NCBI GenBank assembly: GCA_965221465.1
Contig: OZ244892.1
Span: 2,914,001-2,978,000 of the forward strand
Direction: 5' to 3'
DNA: 64,000 bases
Origin: Azophilus sp965221465
GTDB taxonomy: Bacteria > Pseudomonadota > Gammaproteobacteria > Pseudomonadales > Azotimanducaceae
Part shown: positions 34,401-43,361 of the stretch, piece after piece
Position numbering within the stretch: position 1 is the stretch's first letter
Layout: each line of letters opens with the position of its first letter
The notes under the pieces: model-generated
What the model was told of the DNA's origin: nothing
Seen by the model: only the letters and a program-made list of their open reading frames with translations
Databases searched by the model: none
Program-made: the position numbers and the translations under genes

Positions 34401-36813
34401 TCCCCCTCGGGCTCAACCCGGCGGCGCCCATCAGTTCATCCGTGGTAACGCCCTCGTCCGGGTCCGCCGCAACCAGCACCCGTACCAGCTTCAGCAGTAC
34501 GTTCCGGCGGCTCGGGTTCAGGTCGCTCCTGCGCTCGAGCCTGGCGTGCGCCTCCGAGACAGACTGCACGCGCAAGGACGACGGGAACATCTGGACCCGG
34601 TTTTCTTCCCGCTTCAAAAGTGTCGCTTCCTCGAGCCAGGCGACCGCCGTTTTCACACGGGTATCGTCCGTGGCGCTGTCGCGCTCGAAGGCAGAGTCGT
34701 CGTCTTCCACCAGGATCTCTCCCGGCGTCGCGACCACTTCGCCGTGCAGCCTGTGCTTGCGGTCGATCTTGCGCAACGCCCGGAGAATGCCGTCGATTTC
34801 CCGGCGGTCGAGTCTCGATCGGGCGGACATGCCGAACTGCCGCTCGACGTCGTCCGGGGTATATAGCAGTACACAGCGCGCCAGTTCGCGGTCGCGACCG
34901 GCCCGGCCGGCTTCCTGGAGGTAGTTTTCCAGCGACCCCGGGATATCGGCATGCACCACCAGCCGCACGTCGGGCTTGTCGATGCCCATGCCGAACGCAT
35001 TGGTGGCCGCTATCACGCGCAGTTCGCCCGCAATGAACCGCTGCTGGGTTTCCTTCTTCGTTTCGGGCGGCAGGCCGGCGTGAAAGTGCGCGGCTTCCAG
35101 GTTCTTGCGGCGCAGGTATTCGGAGACGTCTTCGCAATGGCGGCGGGTCGCGCAATAGACGATGGCGCCACCCGGCCGGTCTGCGGGCAGGTGGGCGTTC
35201 AGCACCCCGACTATGTCGTCGAACTTGCGCGGCTCGTCCGTCGGGATGACCTCGAAGTCGAGGTTTTCCCGCCTCGCGCCCCCATTGAATACGGTGAACT
35301 CGATGCCGAGTTCCTTGCGAAAGTAGGCCTGGATGTCTGCCACCACGTCGGGCTTGGCCGTGGCGGTGAGGCACATCACCGGCGGCGTGCCTGCGGCCCC
35401 GGAGGGCGGCGCCGGCGCACTGGCGTTCTCCACGCGCGAGGCGTTGTCCACGGTGCGCTGCTGATCCGCATGCTCCGGGATTGCCCGCTCGCGAACGTAG
35501 CGCCCCACGTAGCGGTAGTCCGGGCGAAAGTCGTGACCCCAGCGCGACAGGCAATGGGCCTCGTCCAGCACCCAGGCGCCGATCTCGCGCTGGTCGAGTA
35601 CGCGCCGCACGGAACGATTGCGCAACTGTTCCGGCGAGATGAGCACGATCGCGGCGTCGCCGAGCCGCACTCGATCGAGGGCCGCGGCGCGCTCGGGCAT
35701 CGACAGCATGCCGTTGACCGTGGTGCAGGAACCGATGCCGGCCCGCTCGAGGCCCGCCACCTGGTCCGCCATCAACGCCACCAGGGGTGAGATGACCACG
35801 GTCAGCGCGCCGGTCTTGTCGTAGCGCGACAGCGCCGGGACCTGGTAGCAAAGAGACTTGCCGGCCCCCGTCGGCAGCAGCCCGATGACCGGGTCCCCGG
35901 CCATCGCCGTTTCGACGATCGCCTGTTGCATCGATTTGCCTTCGTCGGTCGCCGGCAAGGGGCGAAACCCGTCGAAGCCGAACCAGCGCTCGAGTTCGGC
36001 AGCGGCATCGTGGCGTTGCCGGCACCACGGACAGGAAGACTCGCCGCAGGGAGTGTCCCGGAGTTGCTTCACCAGGACGGCGGCTGCCGGGAACTGGTGT
36101 CGCACCCAGGGCGGCATGACCGAGTTTCCACCCGCGACTGACAGCCAGGCCAGCACGTAAGCCAGCGGCCAGGTTTTCTCCGCCTCGTCGAGCAATCCTC
36201 GGGCTCGGGTCGAACAGACCGTTCCGGCAAGGAGGTCGTCCATGGCTGCCGTCGCATCCGCCCTGGACGGACGCGGCGCCTCCCGCACCGACGTGAAGAA
36301 ACCGTCGAATCCTTCCACTCCCACCGGCTCTCCTGCCGGCTCCGTGGTCAGCCAATGCCACGCACATAGCAGCGTCGGCTTTGCCCCTCGAAGCTCCTCT
36401 CGCTGATCCGTCAGCAGATCGAGCGCCAACCGCGCATCGAGTTCGGGGTCGTTGACCTGCCCCCGCAGCAGCCCGCCGTCCTGATAGTGCTTGACGAGCT
36501 TGTGATAGGGATTGGCGGGAAACGCCAGGGGATTCAGGCGCAAGGTATCGATCGGGGGCTTGGCGAGCAGCTCGAGATCCGGCGCCGCGGCCCGGAGGTG
36601 CGGTATGTCGAAGTCGATCAGGTTGTGGCCGACGAGACAGTCGCCGGCCCGGGCAAAGTCATCGAGTTCCCGAAGCGCTGCGGCGAGCCCCACGGCTCGC
36701 AGACGATCCTTCGGGAAGGTCAGCGACGCCCCGGTCGCCCCATCGACCGCCGCCAGCGCGAAAATCCGCCTGTTGTTTCTTCCTACTTCCAGGTCCAGTG
36801 AGATCGGGCGCAT
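31483..36813 (-). CDS. DEDD exonuclease-RecQ-UvrD fusion helicase (1776 aa)
   Basis: A very large protein with three enzymatic modules. Residues ~1-140 resemble a DEDD 3'-5' exonuclease: DLE at 7-9, VGHNLIDFD at 61-69, a distal Asp near 126-132. A CGESSCPWC cluster near 275 could bind zinc. RecQ-type SF2 helicase: LLPTGAGKSLCY near 311, DEAHCLSRWGHDF near 417, EAGRAGRDRE for motif VI. UvrD/Rep-type SF1 helicase: LAGPGSGKTRVLVHRIAYL near 1144, VDEYQDIDPDQ near 1271, VTAHSAKGLEFDHVVI near the C-terminal half. It probably processes DNA ends or stalled forks. It is flanked by an MFS gene and a repeat remnant, with no partner genes. Confidence 0.88.
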   Translation of the reverse strand: MRPISLDLEVGRNNRRIFALAAVDGATGASLTFPKDRLRAVGLAAALRELDDFARAGDCLVGHNLIDFDIPHLRAAAPDLELLAKPPIDTLRLNPLAFPANPYHKLVKHYQDGGLLRGQVNDPELDARLALDLLTDQREELRGAKPTLLCAWHWLTTEPAGEPVGVEGFDGFFTSVREAPRPSRADATAAMDDLLAGTVCSTRARGLLDEAEKTWPLAYVLAWLSVAGGNSVMPPWVRHQFPAAAVLVKQLRDTPCGESSCPWCRQRHDAAAELERWFGFDGFRPLPATDEGKSMQQAIVETAMAGDPVIGLLPTGAGKSLCYQVPALSRYDKTGALTVVISPLVALMADQVAGLERAGIGSCTTVNGMLSMPERAAALDRVRLGDAAIVLISPEQLRNRSVRRVLDQREIGAWVLDEAHCLSRWGHDFRPDYRYVGRYVRERAIPEHADQQRTVDNASRVENASAPAPPSGAAGTPPVMCLTATAKPDVVADIQAYFRKELGIEFTVFNGGARRENLDFEVIPTDEPRKFDDIVGVLNAHLPADRPGGAIVYCATRRHCEDVSEYLRRKNLEAAHFHAGLPPETKKETQQRFIAGELRVIAATNAFGMGIDKPDVRLVVHADIPGSLENYLQEAGRAGRDRELARCVLLYTPDDVERQFGMSARSRLDRREIDGILRALRKIDRKHRLHGEVVATPGEILVEDDDSAFERDSATDDTRVKTAVAWLEEATLLKREENRVQMFPSSLRVQSVSEAHARLERRSDLNPSRRNVLLKLVRVLVAADPDEGVTTDELMGAAGLSPRGIQQALHDLEQLGLVANDMPLTAFVHVGVADSSERRLQQARELEMALIGQMQEAAPDMTRGDNQVLHLRVASQTLKDAGLANALPDRLLRILRSIEQDGRGEERAEQGAGGSIELRRPNRENVRVTLRREWQALARTAELRRDAAALLLDGLLEELPPDGRRGVDLLAETTFGKLRGVLADDLVLKSGGWDLGKLLDRALLWLHEQEVIRLNKGLSVFRPAMTIHLEESPATDGRRRKFAETDFEPLKLHYREQVLQVHIMAEFAARGLEAMADALRLAMDYFGMERQAFLDRWLPDRQAEIARETTPESWQAIIEHLSPAQRRIVTDDRKETNVLVLAGPGSGKTRVLVHRIAYLVRVRRENPRGILALAYNRHAAVEIRRRLAELVGDDARAVTVLTCHALAMRLAGASFAVMKRSDNEAQDDAFKAVLREATALLNGAGVEPEEADTRRERLLAGFRWILVDEYQDIDPDQYELISALAGRKRADEDSRLTLFAVGDDDQNIYSFMGASVAFIRRFNEDYNARPTWLTENYRSTAHIVAAANAFIAPARHRMKEDYPIEVDRLRCKDQPGGEWAALDPVARGQVQVLPAGADRRTQAQAAIAELRRLEGLAAATGNWDWRRCAVIARRWNTLNPVRNLCELQGIPVQLARDDTRFFWRLRETCRLVDWLTARGEKLIDAAGLADWLNGQPASGWTDVLGEAIDDYRLEAGEAETPVENFVEWLAEWGREFRRRRRGLLLVTAHSAKGLEFDHVVILDDDWRSRSPGDDPDAWRRLYYVAMTRARKTLSLAQFQHARPVYETRMREADRQGPFPEPNRGTLEVHDRPSFAAPGGAGALELQGHGSVLDRNPVHLPEAPPELDLRREIPTLADIDLGFAGRYESSRSIHDAIRNLAPGDALSVSTTEHPWSLKTRKGQIVGRLSKQYRPPNPPDAARVHAIVRWRRADSDPEHRHLPRCDDWEVVVPELTFR

Positions 36814-36938
36814 GGACTACCGCGGTCGCCTGCCCTGTGCTGCGTGCGCTGCGCCAAGCTTACGCAGGGCCACCAGACGAGGCAATGCGGCCACCTGGCG
36901 CCACAACCGCCCCGGTGGTGTCGCCGGGCCGGTCGCAC

Positions 36939-38210
36939 TCAGTCGACGAGTTTTTCGCCCTTCGCGAACAGCAGCCAGACGACGACGCCCACCAGATTCA
37001 CCCCGGCCACCATCAGGAACACCGAGTCGTAGGAACCGGTCGATTCGACCAGCCAGCCGGTCAGGGCCACCCCGACGACACCCGGGATGGTACCCACGGT
37101 GTTGGTGATTCCCAACAGCACGCCCGCGTACTTCGGCGCAATATCCAGGTGGTTCGTGCCGAATCCGGCGACGGTAAAGGAGGCAATCCCCAGAGCCCCG
37201 CACATCAGCAGCACGGCCGAGTTCGCCGAATCGGCATCCCGCAGCAAGAGCAGGAAGACCGCACCGCCGGCGAGCCCGACGGTCTGCATGGTCTTGCGCA
37301 CGGCAGTGATGCTCACACCCCGCCGCAGCAGGTAATCGGCGATCCAGCCACCCACATTGGTCAGCAGGAACATGCTGAGCCAGGGCGCCGCGGAGTAGAG
37401 CCCGGCGCCGGAGAGGCTCAAGCCCTGGGCATCGCGGAAATAGCTCGGCAGCCAGGCAAGCGCCACGTAGAGCAGCACATTGCTGCAGAAGTGATTGACG
37501 AGCAGCGCCCAGAACGCCGGGAGCTTGACGAAGGCCCGCCAGGGGAAGCGGATCTTCGGCCGGGTTTCCCCCGCACGGACACCGATGAGATCGAGTTCCG
37601 CCTTCGAGATGCGCGGGTGTGTCGAGGGATCGTCATGGATGAACAGGAACCAGCCGACCGCCCAGACGATGCCAACCGCGCCGAACCAGTAGAACACGGC
37701 GGGCCAGCCGAAGTTGACGACGATCCAGCCCGTGGTCGTCAGCGCGAACAGGGTGCCGATGGAAATGCCGCTCGACAGCAGCGCAATGGATCGTGCCCGC
37801 TCCTGAACCGGAACCCAGCGGCTGAAGAGGCCGTAGCTGGCCGGGAAGGTGGCCGCCTCGCCGAGCCCGAGGCCGATGCGCGCGACGATGAGCATGGCAA
37901 AGGAGGCATAGGCCGCCCAGGGCGTCAGCATGGTGAAGATCGACCACCAGATCACCGAGAGCCCCAGTACCAGCTTGCCGCCGAAACGGTCGGCCAGCCA
38001 GCCTGCCACCGCCATGGTGAGCATGTAACCGACGAAGAACGAGGAAAGCACCAGGCCCTTGGTCGTATCCGTCCAGCCGAATTCCGCCTGCATGGCGATC
38101 GCTGCCACCGAAATGTTCACCCGGTCGATGTAACAGACGAAGGCGGCGGCAAAGCACATGCCGACCACTCCGTAGCGCCTGGTTGTCACGGGCCCGTCGC
38201 CGGTGCTCAT
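36939..38210 (-). CDS. MFS transporter, anion:cation symporter (ACS) family
   Basis: About 423 residues with 12 predicted TM segments. ACS-family signatures are FVCYIDRVNISVA in TM1 and VAGWLADRFGGKLVLG in loop 2-3, with GLGEAATFPASYGLFSRWVP in TM4. Members import organic anions such as hexuronates, galactonate, phthalate or allantoate. I start at ATG 38210 (MSTGDGP); an ATG 30 bp upstream is possible. It diverges from the TonB receptor at 38406 across about 195 bp, a receptor-plus-permease pairing that suggests uptake of one substrate across both membranes. The substrate is not determined. Confidence 0.88.
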   Translation of the reverse strand: MSTGDGPVTTRRYGVVGMCFAAAFVCYIDRVNISVAAIAMQAEFGWTDTTKGLVLSSFFVGYMLTMAVAGWLADRFGGKLVLGLSVIWWSIFTMLTPWAAYASFAMLIVARIGLGLGEAATFPASYGLFSRWVPVQERARSIALLSSGISIGTLFALTTTGWIVVNFGWPAVFYWFGAVGIVWAVGWFLFIHDDPSTHPRISKAELDLIGVRAGETRPKIRFPWRAFVKLPAFWALLVNHFCSNVLLYVALAWLPSYFRDAQGLSLSGAGLYSAAPWLSMFLLTNVGGWIADYLLRRGVSITAVRKTMQTVGLAGGAVFLLLLRDADSANSAVLLMCGALGIASFTVAGFGTNHLDIAPKYAGVLLGITNTVGTIPGVVGVALTGWLVESTGSYDSVFLMVAGVNLVGVVVWLLFAKGEKLVD

Positions 38211-38405
38211 TTCGGTGGGGAACGCGGAAACTCCAGGCAACCATACGTTCGTGCGCGGGCGGGCGCAACGAGGCGTCGGCAGGCTGCGCGGCGGTCACCT
38301 TGCTTGCGCATGGTTGCACTGTGATATCCTTCGGGTCCGCCGCAGCACTGTCGTGCATCCCCCGGCGCGGCGGATCGGGAGAAAACACCAACGGAGAGAG
38401 AGCCA

Positions 38406-40712
38406 ATGTCTCGACAACTCATGCATGCAACCAGCGCCGCGCTCGTTGCCCTATTGATGACAGCGCCCGGCACGACCGGCGCCGGGGAAGCGAATGGCGC
38501 CGACGGAGCCATCGAGGAAATCCTCGTCACTGCCAAGAAGCGCGCCCAGAGCATTCAGGACGTGCACATCTCGATGAATGCCTTCACCCAGGAAGACCTC
38601 GACGACCTCGGTTGGACGGACATCACCCAGGTGGCCAACCAGTCGCCGAACCTGGACATCAAGTACGTCTGGGGCAACTCCATGCCCGTCTACACCATTC
38701 GGGGTGTCGGCATGAACAGTTTCCAGGCCAGCGACACGCCGAGCGTCGGCCTGTTCGTCGACGAGGTGTTCCAGACCTCCATGGCCGTCATGGGCGCCCA
38801 CCTGTTCGATATCGAGCGCGTGGAGGTGATCAAGGGCCCCCAGGGCGACGTATTCGGCCGCAACACCAACGGCGGCGCGGTGAGCTATTTCACCCGCAAG
38901 CCAAGTCGCGAGGCGAACGGCAATGTCCGCGTCAGCTACGGCCGCTGGGACCGCTCCGAGGTGCAGGCTGCCGTCGGCGGCCCGATCGGCGAGACGGTCT
39001 CCGGGCGAATCAGCCTGATGTCGGTTCAGCAGAACGAGGGCTGGGTGTACAACCGGACCACCGGCAACGATGTCGGGGAAGTGGATATTCTTTCGGGCCG
39101 GGTGCAACTGATGTGGGAGCCTGCGGATGACTTCAGTGTCAACTTCAAGCTCTTCGGCAGTCGCGACCGCTCGCAACCGGTCTATTTCCAGCACGTCGGC
39201 TACCGGGAAAAGGGCAATACGGCCGAGCTGTGTCAGGCCTATCTCGAAGGGCGCCTGGACCCGAATACCTGCGTCAGCTTCGACGGTTACAGCGATACCG
39301 ACGGCGACCCCTACGCCGGCGACTACACCAACGACCCCTCGACCTTCATCAACGAGGACGAGACGCTGAAGAACGACAACTGGGGCGGAACGATTACAGT
39401 CCAGAAGGACTTCGGCAACATCGAACTGCTGTCGGTGACCAGCTACCAGGAGTACGACCGCTGGCAGCCCAAGGAATCCGACGGCACCCCCTCGTTGTAC
39501 GTGGACTTCCTCTTCACCAGCCAGATCTGGGCCTTTTCCCAGGAACTGCGGTTGACCTCCAACTACGACGGGCCGTTCAACTGGATCGTCGGCGCCAATT
39601 ACGGCCGGGACGAAGTCGCCGAACTGCCCGGACGGATCGGATACCTCGAGGATTACCTCATTGGTTTGAGGGCGGGTCTGACGTACGAACAGGACCGGGA
39701 AAATCTGGCGGGCTACGGTCAGTTCACATTGGACCTGGGCGACAAATGGCGCATCAGCGCCGGGGGCCGCGTGTTGCGCGACGACGTCACCTTCCAGCAG
39801 AGCGTCAACCTCTATCTTGCACCTTCGGGGCCCACCATACTCTCGAACATGCTACCCAGAACGATCGTCGGTCCCGACGGTTCGGTCGAGGAACTGGACG
39901 GCAAGCTGGACGACACGGCCGTGACCTGGCGCGTTGCCCTGGATTTCATGCCCAACGACGACATCCTGCTCTATGGCAGCGTCGCAACCGGATACAAGCC
40001 GGGGGGCTTCAACGGCGGTTTCAATCTGAACCCGCTGCAGTACCTGCCGTTCTACGAAGAAGAAGTCACTGCCTTCGAGGTCGGGCTGAAGTCGACCTTC
40101 GCCAACGGCCGGGCGGTCTTCAATGCCGCCGCCTTCACCTACGATTACGACGGCCTGCAGGCGGCCACGGCGCGGGTCTACAACGGCGTCGTCTTCACGT
40201 CCCTGGACAACCTGGCGAAGGCCGATGTCGATGGATTCGAGGCCGACATCCACCTGCGTCCCGTCGATGCCCTGGACATCAAGCTCGGCGTGAGCTTCCT
40301 CGACACGCAGAACAACGATCCAAGGGCCAATTTCGACGGGGCACGTGGGGTTTCGCCGCGCAAGCTGCCGAACTCGCCGGAACAGACGTTCAATGCCGCG
40401 GTCAGCTACACGATTCCGCTGACCAGCGGCGGCAGCGTGCGTCTCTTCGCCGACTACTACTACATGGGGGATCACTTCAAGGAAGCGGTCAATACGATCC
40501 CGCTGAAGGTCAATCAGGACCAGCTCAATGCCCGGGTCACCTATGTTTCCCCGGGCGGCAACTGGGATATCGGCGCCTGGGCAAAGAACATCAACAACGA
40601 GGTCTGGGTAACCGATACGCTGACCGACCCCGTCGCGCTGGGGTGGGGCGTCTGGGTCTACGGCCCACCGCGCAGCTTCGGCGTTACCGCCAACTGGCGC
40701 TGGGGCGGGTAG
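38406..40712 (+). CDS. TonB-dependent outer-membrane receptor
   Basis: 768 residues. Signal peptide (HATSAALVALLMTAPGTTG), TonB box region EEILVTAKKRAQSIQDV near residue 38, plug with GPQGDVFGRNTNGGAVSYFTRKP near 145, then a long barrel with typical periplasmic turns and extracellular loops (for example a Cys-containing loop AELCQAYLEGRLDPNTC). It ends NWRWGG without the usual terminal Phe. It is divergent from an ACS-family MFS transporter and convergent with an acyl-CoA synthetase gene. Carbohydrate, aromatic or siderophore import are all possible; I cannot choose. Confidence 0.9.
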   Translation: MSRQLMHATSAALVALLMTAPGTTGAGEANGADGAIEEILVTAKKRAQSIQDVHISMNAFTQEDLDDLGWTDITQVANQSPNLDIKYVWGNSMPVYTIRGVGMNSFQASDTPSVGLFVDEVFQTSMAVMGAHLFDIERVEVIKGPQGDVFGRNTNGGAVSYFTRKPSREANGNVRVSYGRWDRSEVQAAVGGPIGETVSGRISLMSVQQNEGWVYNRTTGNDVGEVDILSGRVQLMWEPADDFSVNFKLFGSRDRSQPVYFQHVGYREKGNTAELCQAYLEGRLDPNTCVSFDGYSDTDGDPYAGDYTNDPSTFINEDETLKNDNWGGTITVQKDFGNIELLSVTSYQEYDRWQPKESDGTPSLYVDFLFTSQIWAFSQELRLTSNYDGPFNWIVGANYGRDEVAELPGRIGYLEDYLIGLRAGLTYEQDRENLAGYGQFTLDLGDKWRISAGGRVLRDDVTFQQSVNLYLAPSGPTILSNMLPRTIVGPDGSVEELDGKLDDTAVTWRVALDFMPNDDILLYGSVATGYKPGGFNGGFNLNPLQYLPFYEEEVTAFEVGLKSTFANGRAVFNAAAFTYDYDGLQAATARVYNGVVFTSLDNLAKADVDGFEADIHLRPVDALDIKLGVSFLDTQNNDPRANFDGARGVSPRKLPNSPEQTFNAAVSYTIPLTSGGSVRLFADYYYMGDHFKEAVNTIPLKVNQDQLNARVTYVSPGGNWDIGAWAKNINNEVWVTDTLTDPVALGWGVWVYGPPRSFGVTANWRWGG

Positions 40713-40791
40713 GCCGCGACCGCCAAATCGCTTCGGACGATTCGCGCGCTCGAAACGCTATTCGAACGCGCGAACTCGTTCGAGCCGGGCG

Positions 40792-42336
40792 CTAGACCGG
40801 CGCCGGGCCCGGGTACTGTTCCCGCAGCAACCGCTTGAGAATCTTGCCGCTCGGATTGCGCGGAATCTCGTCGGTGAACGCGACCGCCTTGGGCTGCTTG
40901 AATCGGGCGAGCCGGCCCTGGCAGTAATCGAGCACGTCCGCTTCGGTAAGCACTTCTGAAGTTCGTACCACGATCGCCAGCGGGCTTTCCCCCCAGGTTT
41001 CGCTGGGCTGGCCGATCACCGCCGCATCGGCGATGTCTTCGTGGGTCACCAGCACCCCCTCGACCTCGGCGGGGTAGACGTTCTCGCCACCGGAAATGAT
41101 CATGTCCTTGATGCGATCCTGGATGGAGACAAAGCCTTCCTCGTCCATGGTCGCCACGTCGCCGGTGTGCAACCAGCCATCCACCATGGCTTCCGCCGTC
41201 GCCTCCGGGCGGTTCCAGTACTCGCGCATCATGTGAGCACCGGCCAACAGCACCTCGCCGGGTTCGCCGGGCGCACAATCCTCGCCGGCCTCGTTCACCA
41301 CCCGTACGTCGGTATGGAAAAACGACTTGCCCGTCGAGTCGGGCTTGCGCAACGCGTCCTCCGTATCCATCAGGCAGGCCGGGCCGCAGGATTCGGTGAG
41401 CCCGTAGACCTGCCGGATACCGATGCCGAGTTCCATGTACCGCTGAGTCAGCGTCACCGGCACCGGCGCCGCGCCGGTCATGATCCAGCGCAGGCTGGAA
41501 TGGTCGAACTTCTCGAATCCGGGCACCTGCAGCATGAAATTCAGCATGGCCGGCACCATCAGGCCGACGGTGACCTTTTCGCGCTCGAGCAACTGCCAGG
41601 CGAGCAACGGCTCGAAACTGCGCATGATCACGGAAGTGGCGCCCTGGTAGATGTTGATCGCACAGGGGGTCAGGGCGCCGACGTGGAACATGGGCAGTGC
41701 GCCGAGAAAACGGTCGTCCTCCCGATAGTGGCTGTTCACGGAGATCGTCAGGATGGCCCAGATCGACGTGTTGTGGGTGTGCACCACCCCTTTCGGCAGC
41801 CCGGTGGTGCCGGAGGTATACATGATGTAGAGCATGTCGTCGTCGGCGCCGCCGATTTCCGGCTCTGCAGCATCCGCCGCATCGCGAAAGCCGCAATAAC
41901 CCTCGGCGAACCAGGCGACCTCTGTTTCGCCTTCCACCTGCAGCCAATGACGGATGTCGGTTCGCTCGCCCCGGCCATGCAGTTCGGCCACCGTGTCGAT
42001 GAATTCCTCCCCGAAGATGAGCCGCGTGGTGCCGCTGTCTTCGAGAATGAACTCCAACTCGTCCGGTACCAGGCGCCAATTCAGCGGCACGACCACGGCG
42101 CCGATCTTGGCGAGCCCGAAATAGGCTTCCATGAACTCGGCGCTGTTCATCAGCAGGAGCGCCACCCGCTCCCCCTTGCCGACACCCGCCTCGCGGAAGG
42201 CATTGGCAATGCGGTTGCTGCGTTCGTTCAATTCGGCAAACGTCAGCCTCAGGTCTGAATGGCTGTCGACATAGGCCTCCTTGTGCGGGGACAGATAGGC
42301 CCGTTTGGTCAGGAACAATCCCAGGTTGTTCTGCAT
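40792..42336 (-). CDS. AMP-dependent acyl-CoA synthetase/ligase
   Basis: 514 residues from ATG 42336, preceded by GAGGAGG. ANL-superfamily adenylating enzyme: ATP-binding motif YTSGTTGLPKGVVHTH near residue 180, VYGLTESCGP near 300, GWLHTGDVATMDEEGFVSI (A7-A8), and the C-terminal catalytic Lys in PRNPSGKILKRLL. It activates a carboxylic acid (fatty or aromatic) to its CoA ester. Its neighbours do not fix the substrate. It is convergent with the TonB receptor gene, 80 bp apart. Confidence 0.9.
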   Translation of the reverse strand: MQNNLGLFLTKRAYLSPHKEAYVDSHSDLRLTFAELNERSNRIANAFREAGVGKGERVALLLMNSAEFMEAYFGLAKIGAVVVPLNWRLVPDELEFILEDSGTTRLIFGEEFIDTVAELHGRGERTDIRHWLQVEGETEVAWFAEGYCGFRDAADAAEPEIGGADDDMLYIMYTSGTTGLPKGVVHTHNTSIWAILTISVNSHYREDDRFLGALPMFHVGALTPCAINIYQGATSVIMRSFEPLLAWQLLEREKVTVGLMVPAMLNFMLQVPGFEKFDHSSLRWIMTGAAPVPVTLTQRYMELGIGIRQVYGLTESCGPACLMDTEDALRKPDSTGKSFFHTDVRVVNEAGEDCAPGEPGEVLLAGAHMMREYWNRPEATAEAMVDGWLHTGDVATMDEEGFVSIQDRIKDMIISGGENVYPAEVEGVLVTHEDIADAAVIGQPSETWGESPLAIVVRTSEVLTEADVLDYCQGRLARFKQPKAVAFTDEIPRNPSGKILKRLLREQYPGPAPV

Positions 42337-42890
42337 GTATCCTCCTCGAATTCCAGCCGCTTCGCCGTTGCCCACCGCGGCGATTCCCTGGCGTGACCTA
42401 TTGATGAACAAACTATTGCGGCCGTCAATAGCAACGAAACCGCTTGCACGTGCTGCCGCCGCGTGCTCGACCCGCTGTCAGGCACTCCTCGAGCGCGCTC
42501 TTGCTCGGCGCACCCTGTCGTTGCACTCCTCCTGCCGGCCCGCTAGCTCGAATCACGAACAGGCACGGCCAGGGGCACGGTTCATTCTGCCCTTTTCGCC
42601 GACCGCTCGCAGCAATTCGGCGGAATCGGCGCCTCCGCGATTGCGGAGTCGACAGGGCGCGGCATTGCCAGGCGTGTTCCGCGAGCCGCATCGGGTTTGC
42701 CTGCAACGGCCACCAACCGGCTGCAGCTCTCTACACCGCGTCCGATGCGCGCACGGACGAAACCGTGCTCGACCGCCCGCTGACCGGTCCGAACAACGCC
42801 CGGGCGCCGCGCAAATCGGGCCGATAGAGCGCACTTGCGGCCTCTCGAAACGCTCCGAAACGAAAAGTAACAAAAAAACGAGGCGTTCTA
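42337..42890. other. Non-coding region upstream of candidate sRNA 1
   Basis: About 550 bp between the acyl-CoA synthetase start and the first sRNA promoter. Open frames here lack protein character. The last 40 bp form an A-rich track (GAAACGAAAAGTAACAAAAA) that could act as an UP element for the promoter at 42893. Confidence 0.4.
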
Positions 42891-42892
42891 CC

Positions 42893-42920
42893 TTGATACC
42901 GGTGTCGAAACTCGTACAAT
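42893..42920 (+). promoter_or_regulatory. Sigma-70 promoter of candidate sRNA 1
   Basis: TTGATA (42893-42898), 16-bp spacer and TACAAT (42915-42920), with an A-rich upstream tract. The -10 lies within CTCGTACAATG, so it contains the GTACAA half-site also seen at the second sRNA promoter. No protein-coding start follows within a usable distance. Confidence 0.6.
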
Positions 42921-42926
42921 GCGCGC

Positions 42927-43054
42927 CTTCGCTCCAGGGTTGATGGATCAGCCCGGATCGGAGAAACAGGCGTGGCGCGGTTCTCTCTCCCCTTCCTCCC
43001 TTGACCGCGAAGACAGAACCCCTGGGCTCTGTCGCCACGCCTTCTCTTTTTCTG
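42927..43054 (+). ncRNA. Candidate structured small RNA 1 (C-rich loops, intrinsic terminator)
   Basis: Downstream of the promoter a 5' hairpin forms (GGGTTGA at 42938 with TCAGCCC at 42949). Next comes a domain closed by a perfect 9-bp stem, GGCGTGGCG (42969-42977) with CGCCACGCC (43033-43041), followed by TTCTCTTTTT as in an intrinsic terminator. Inside are two hairpins: CGCGG/CCGCG around a loop rich in CUCCCC and CCUCCC, and GACAGA/UCUGUC around ACCCCUGGGC. The unpaired pyrimidine runs resemble anti-Shine-Dalgarno loops of riboregulators. It has no known-family sequence that I recognise (not 6S, SRP, tmRNA or RNase P). Confidence 0.45.
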
Positions 43055-43361
43055 ACACCTCTTGTTCTGACACCTCCTGACACCGGTTTTTTCGACACCG
43101 GTCAAATGCGGCCAGACCGGACCTTGCGTCGACGCCGGTCAGGACACCGCGGGCGTCCGCTTACCCGCTCGGCGCAGGGCTTCCTGCTGCGGCCGCCGAT
43201 GCGTTCGCAGACGGGCACCCGGACACGGGTCTCCGTTCGGGCTGGCGAATCGCGCCGCGAGCAGTCCAATCGCTGTCCGGAAACCGGTTTTTGGCATGTG
43301 GACGCAAGTGGGCAAATCTGTAGAATCTGTCCATGTCTTGTACTGGGCAACGCGACCCGGA
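43055..43361 (+). promoter_or_regulatory. MerR gene leader with GACACC repeats and TTGTACTGG site
   Basis: This starts with closely spaced CTGACACCT repeats (43052-43085) and a GACACCGGT direct/palindromic pair around a T-run, which may add a second terminator. A possible promoter GTGGAC-17-TAGAAT lies near 43300-43326. TTGTACTGGGCA at 43338-43349, just before the MerR start, matches the spacer of the second sRNA promoter (44699-44710) except for one base. No ORF is convincing here. Confidence 0.4.

Noticed and set aside
42553..43105. Two minus-strand ORFs upstream of MerR
   Set aside because: Arg/Pro-rich low-complexity translations with no homology signal, overlapping the sRNA 1 promoter and stem.
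43055..43110. Clustered CTGACACC repeats as a CRISPR array
   Set aside because: Only a few imperfect 8-9-base repeats with 3-14 base gaps; no spacer structure and no cas genes.
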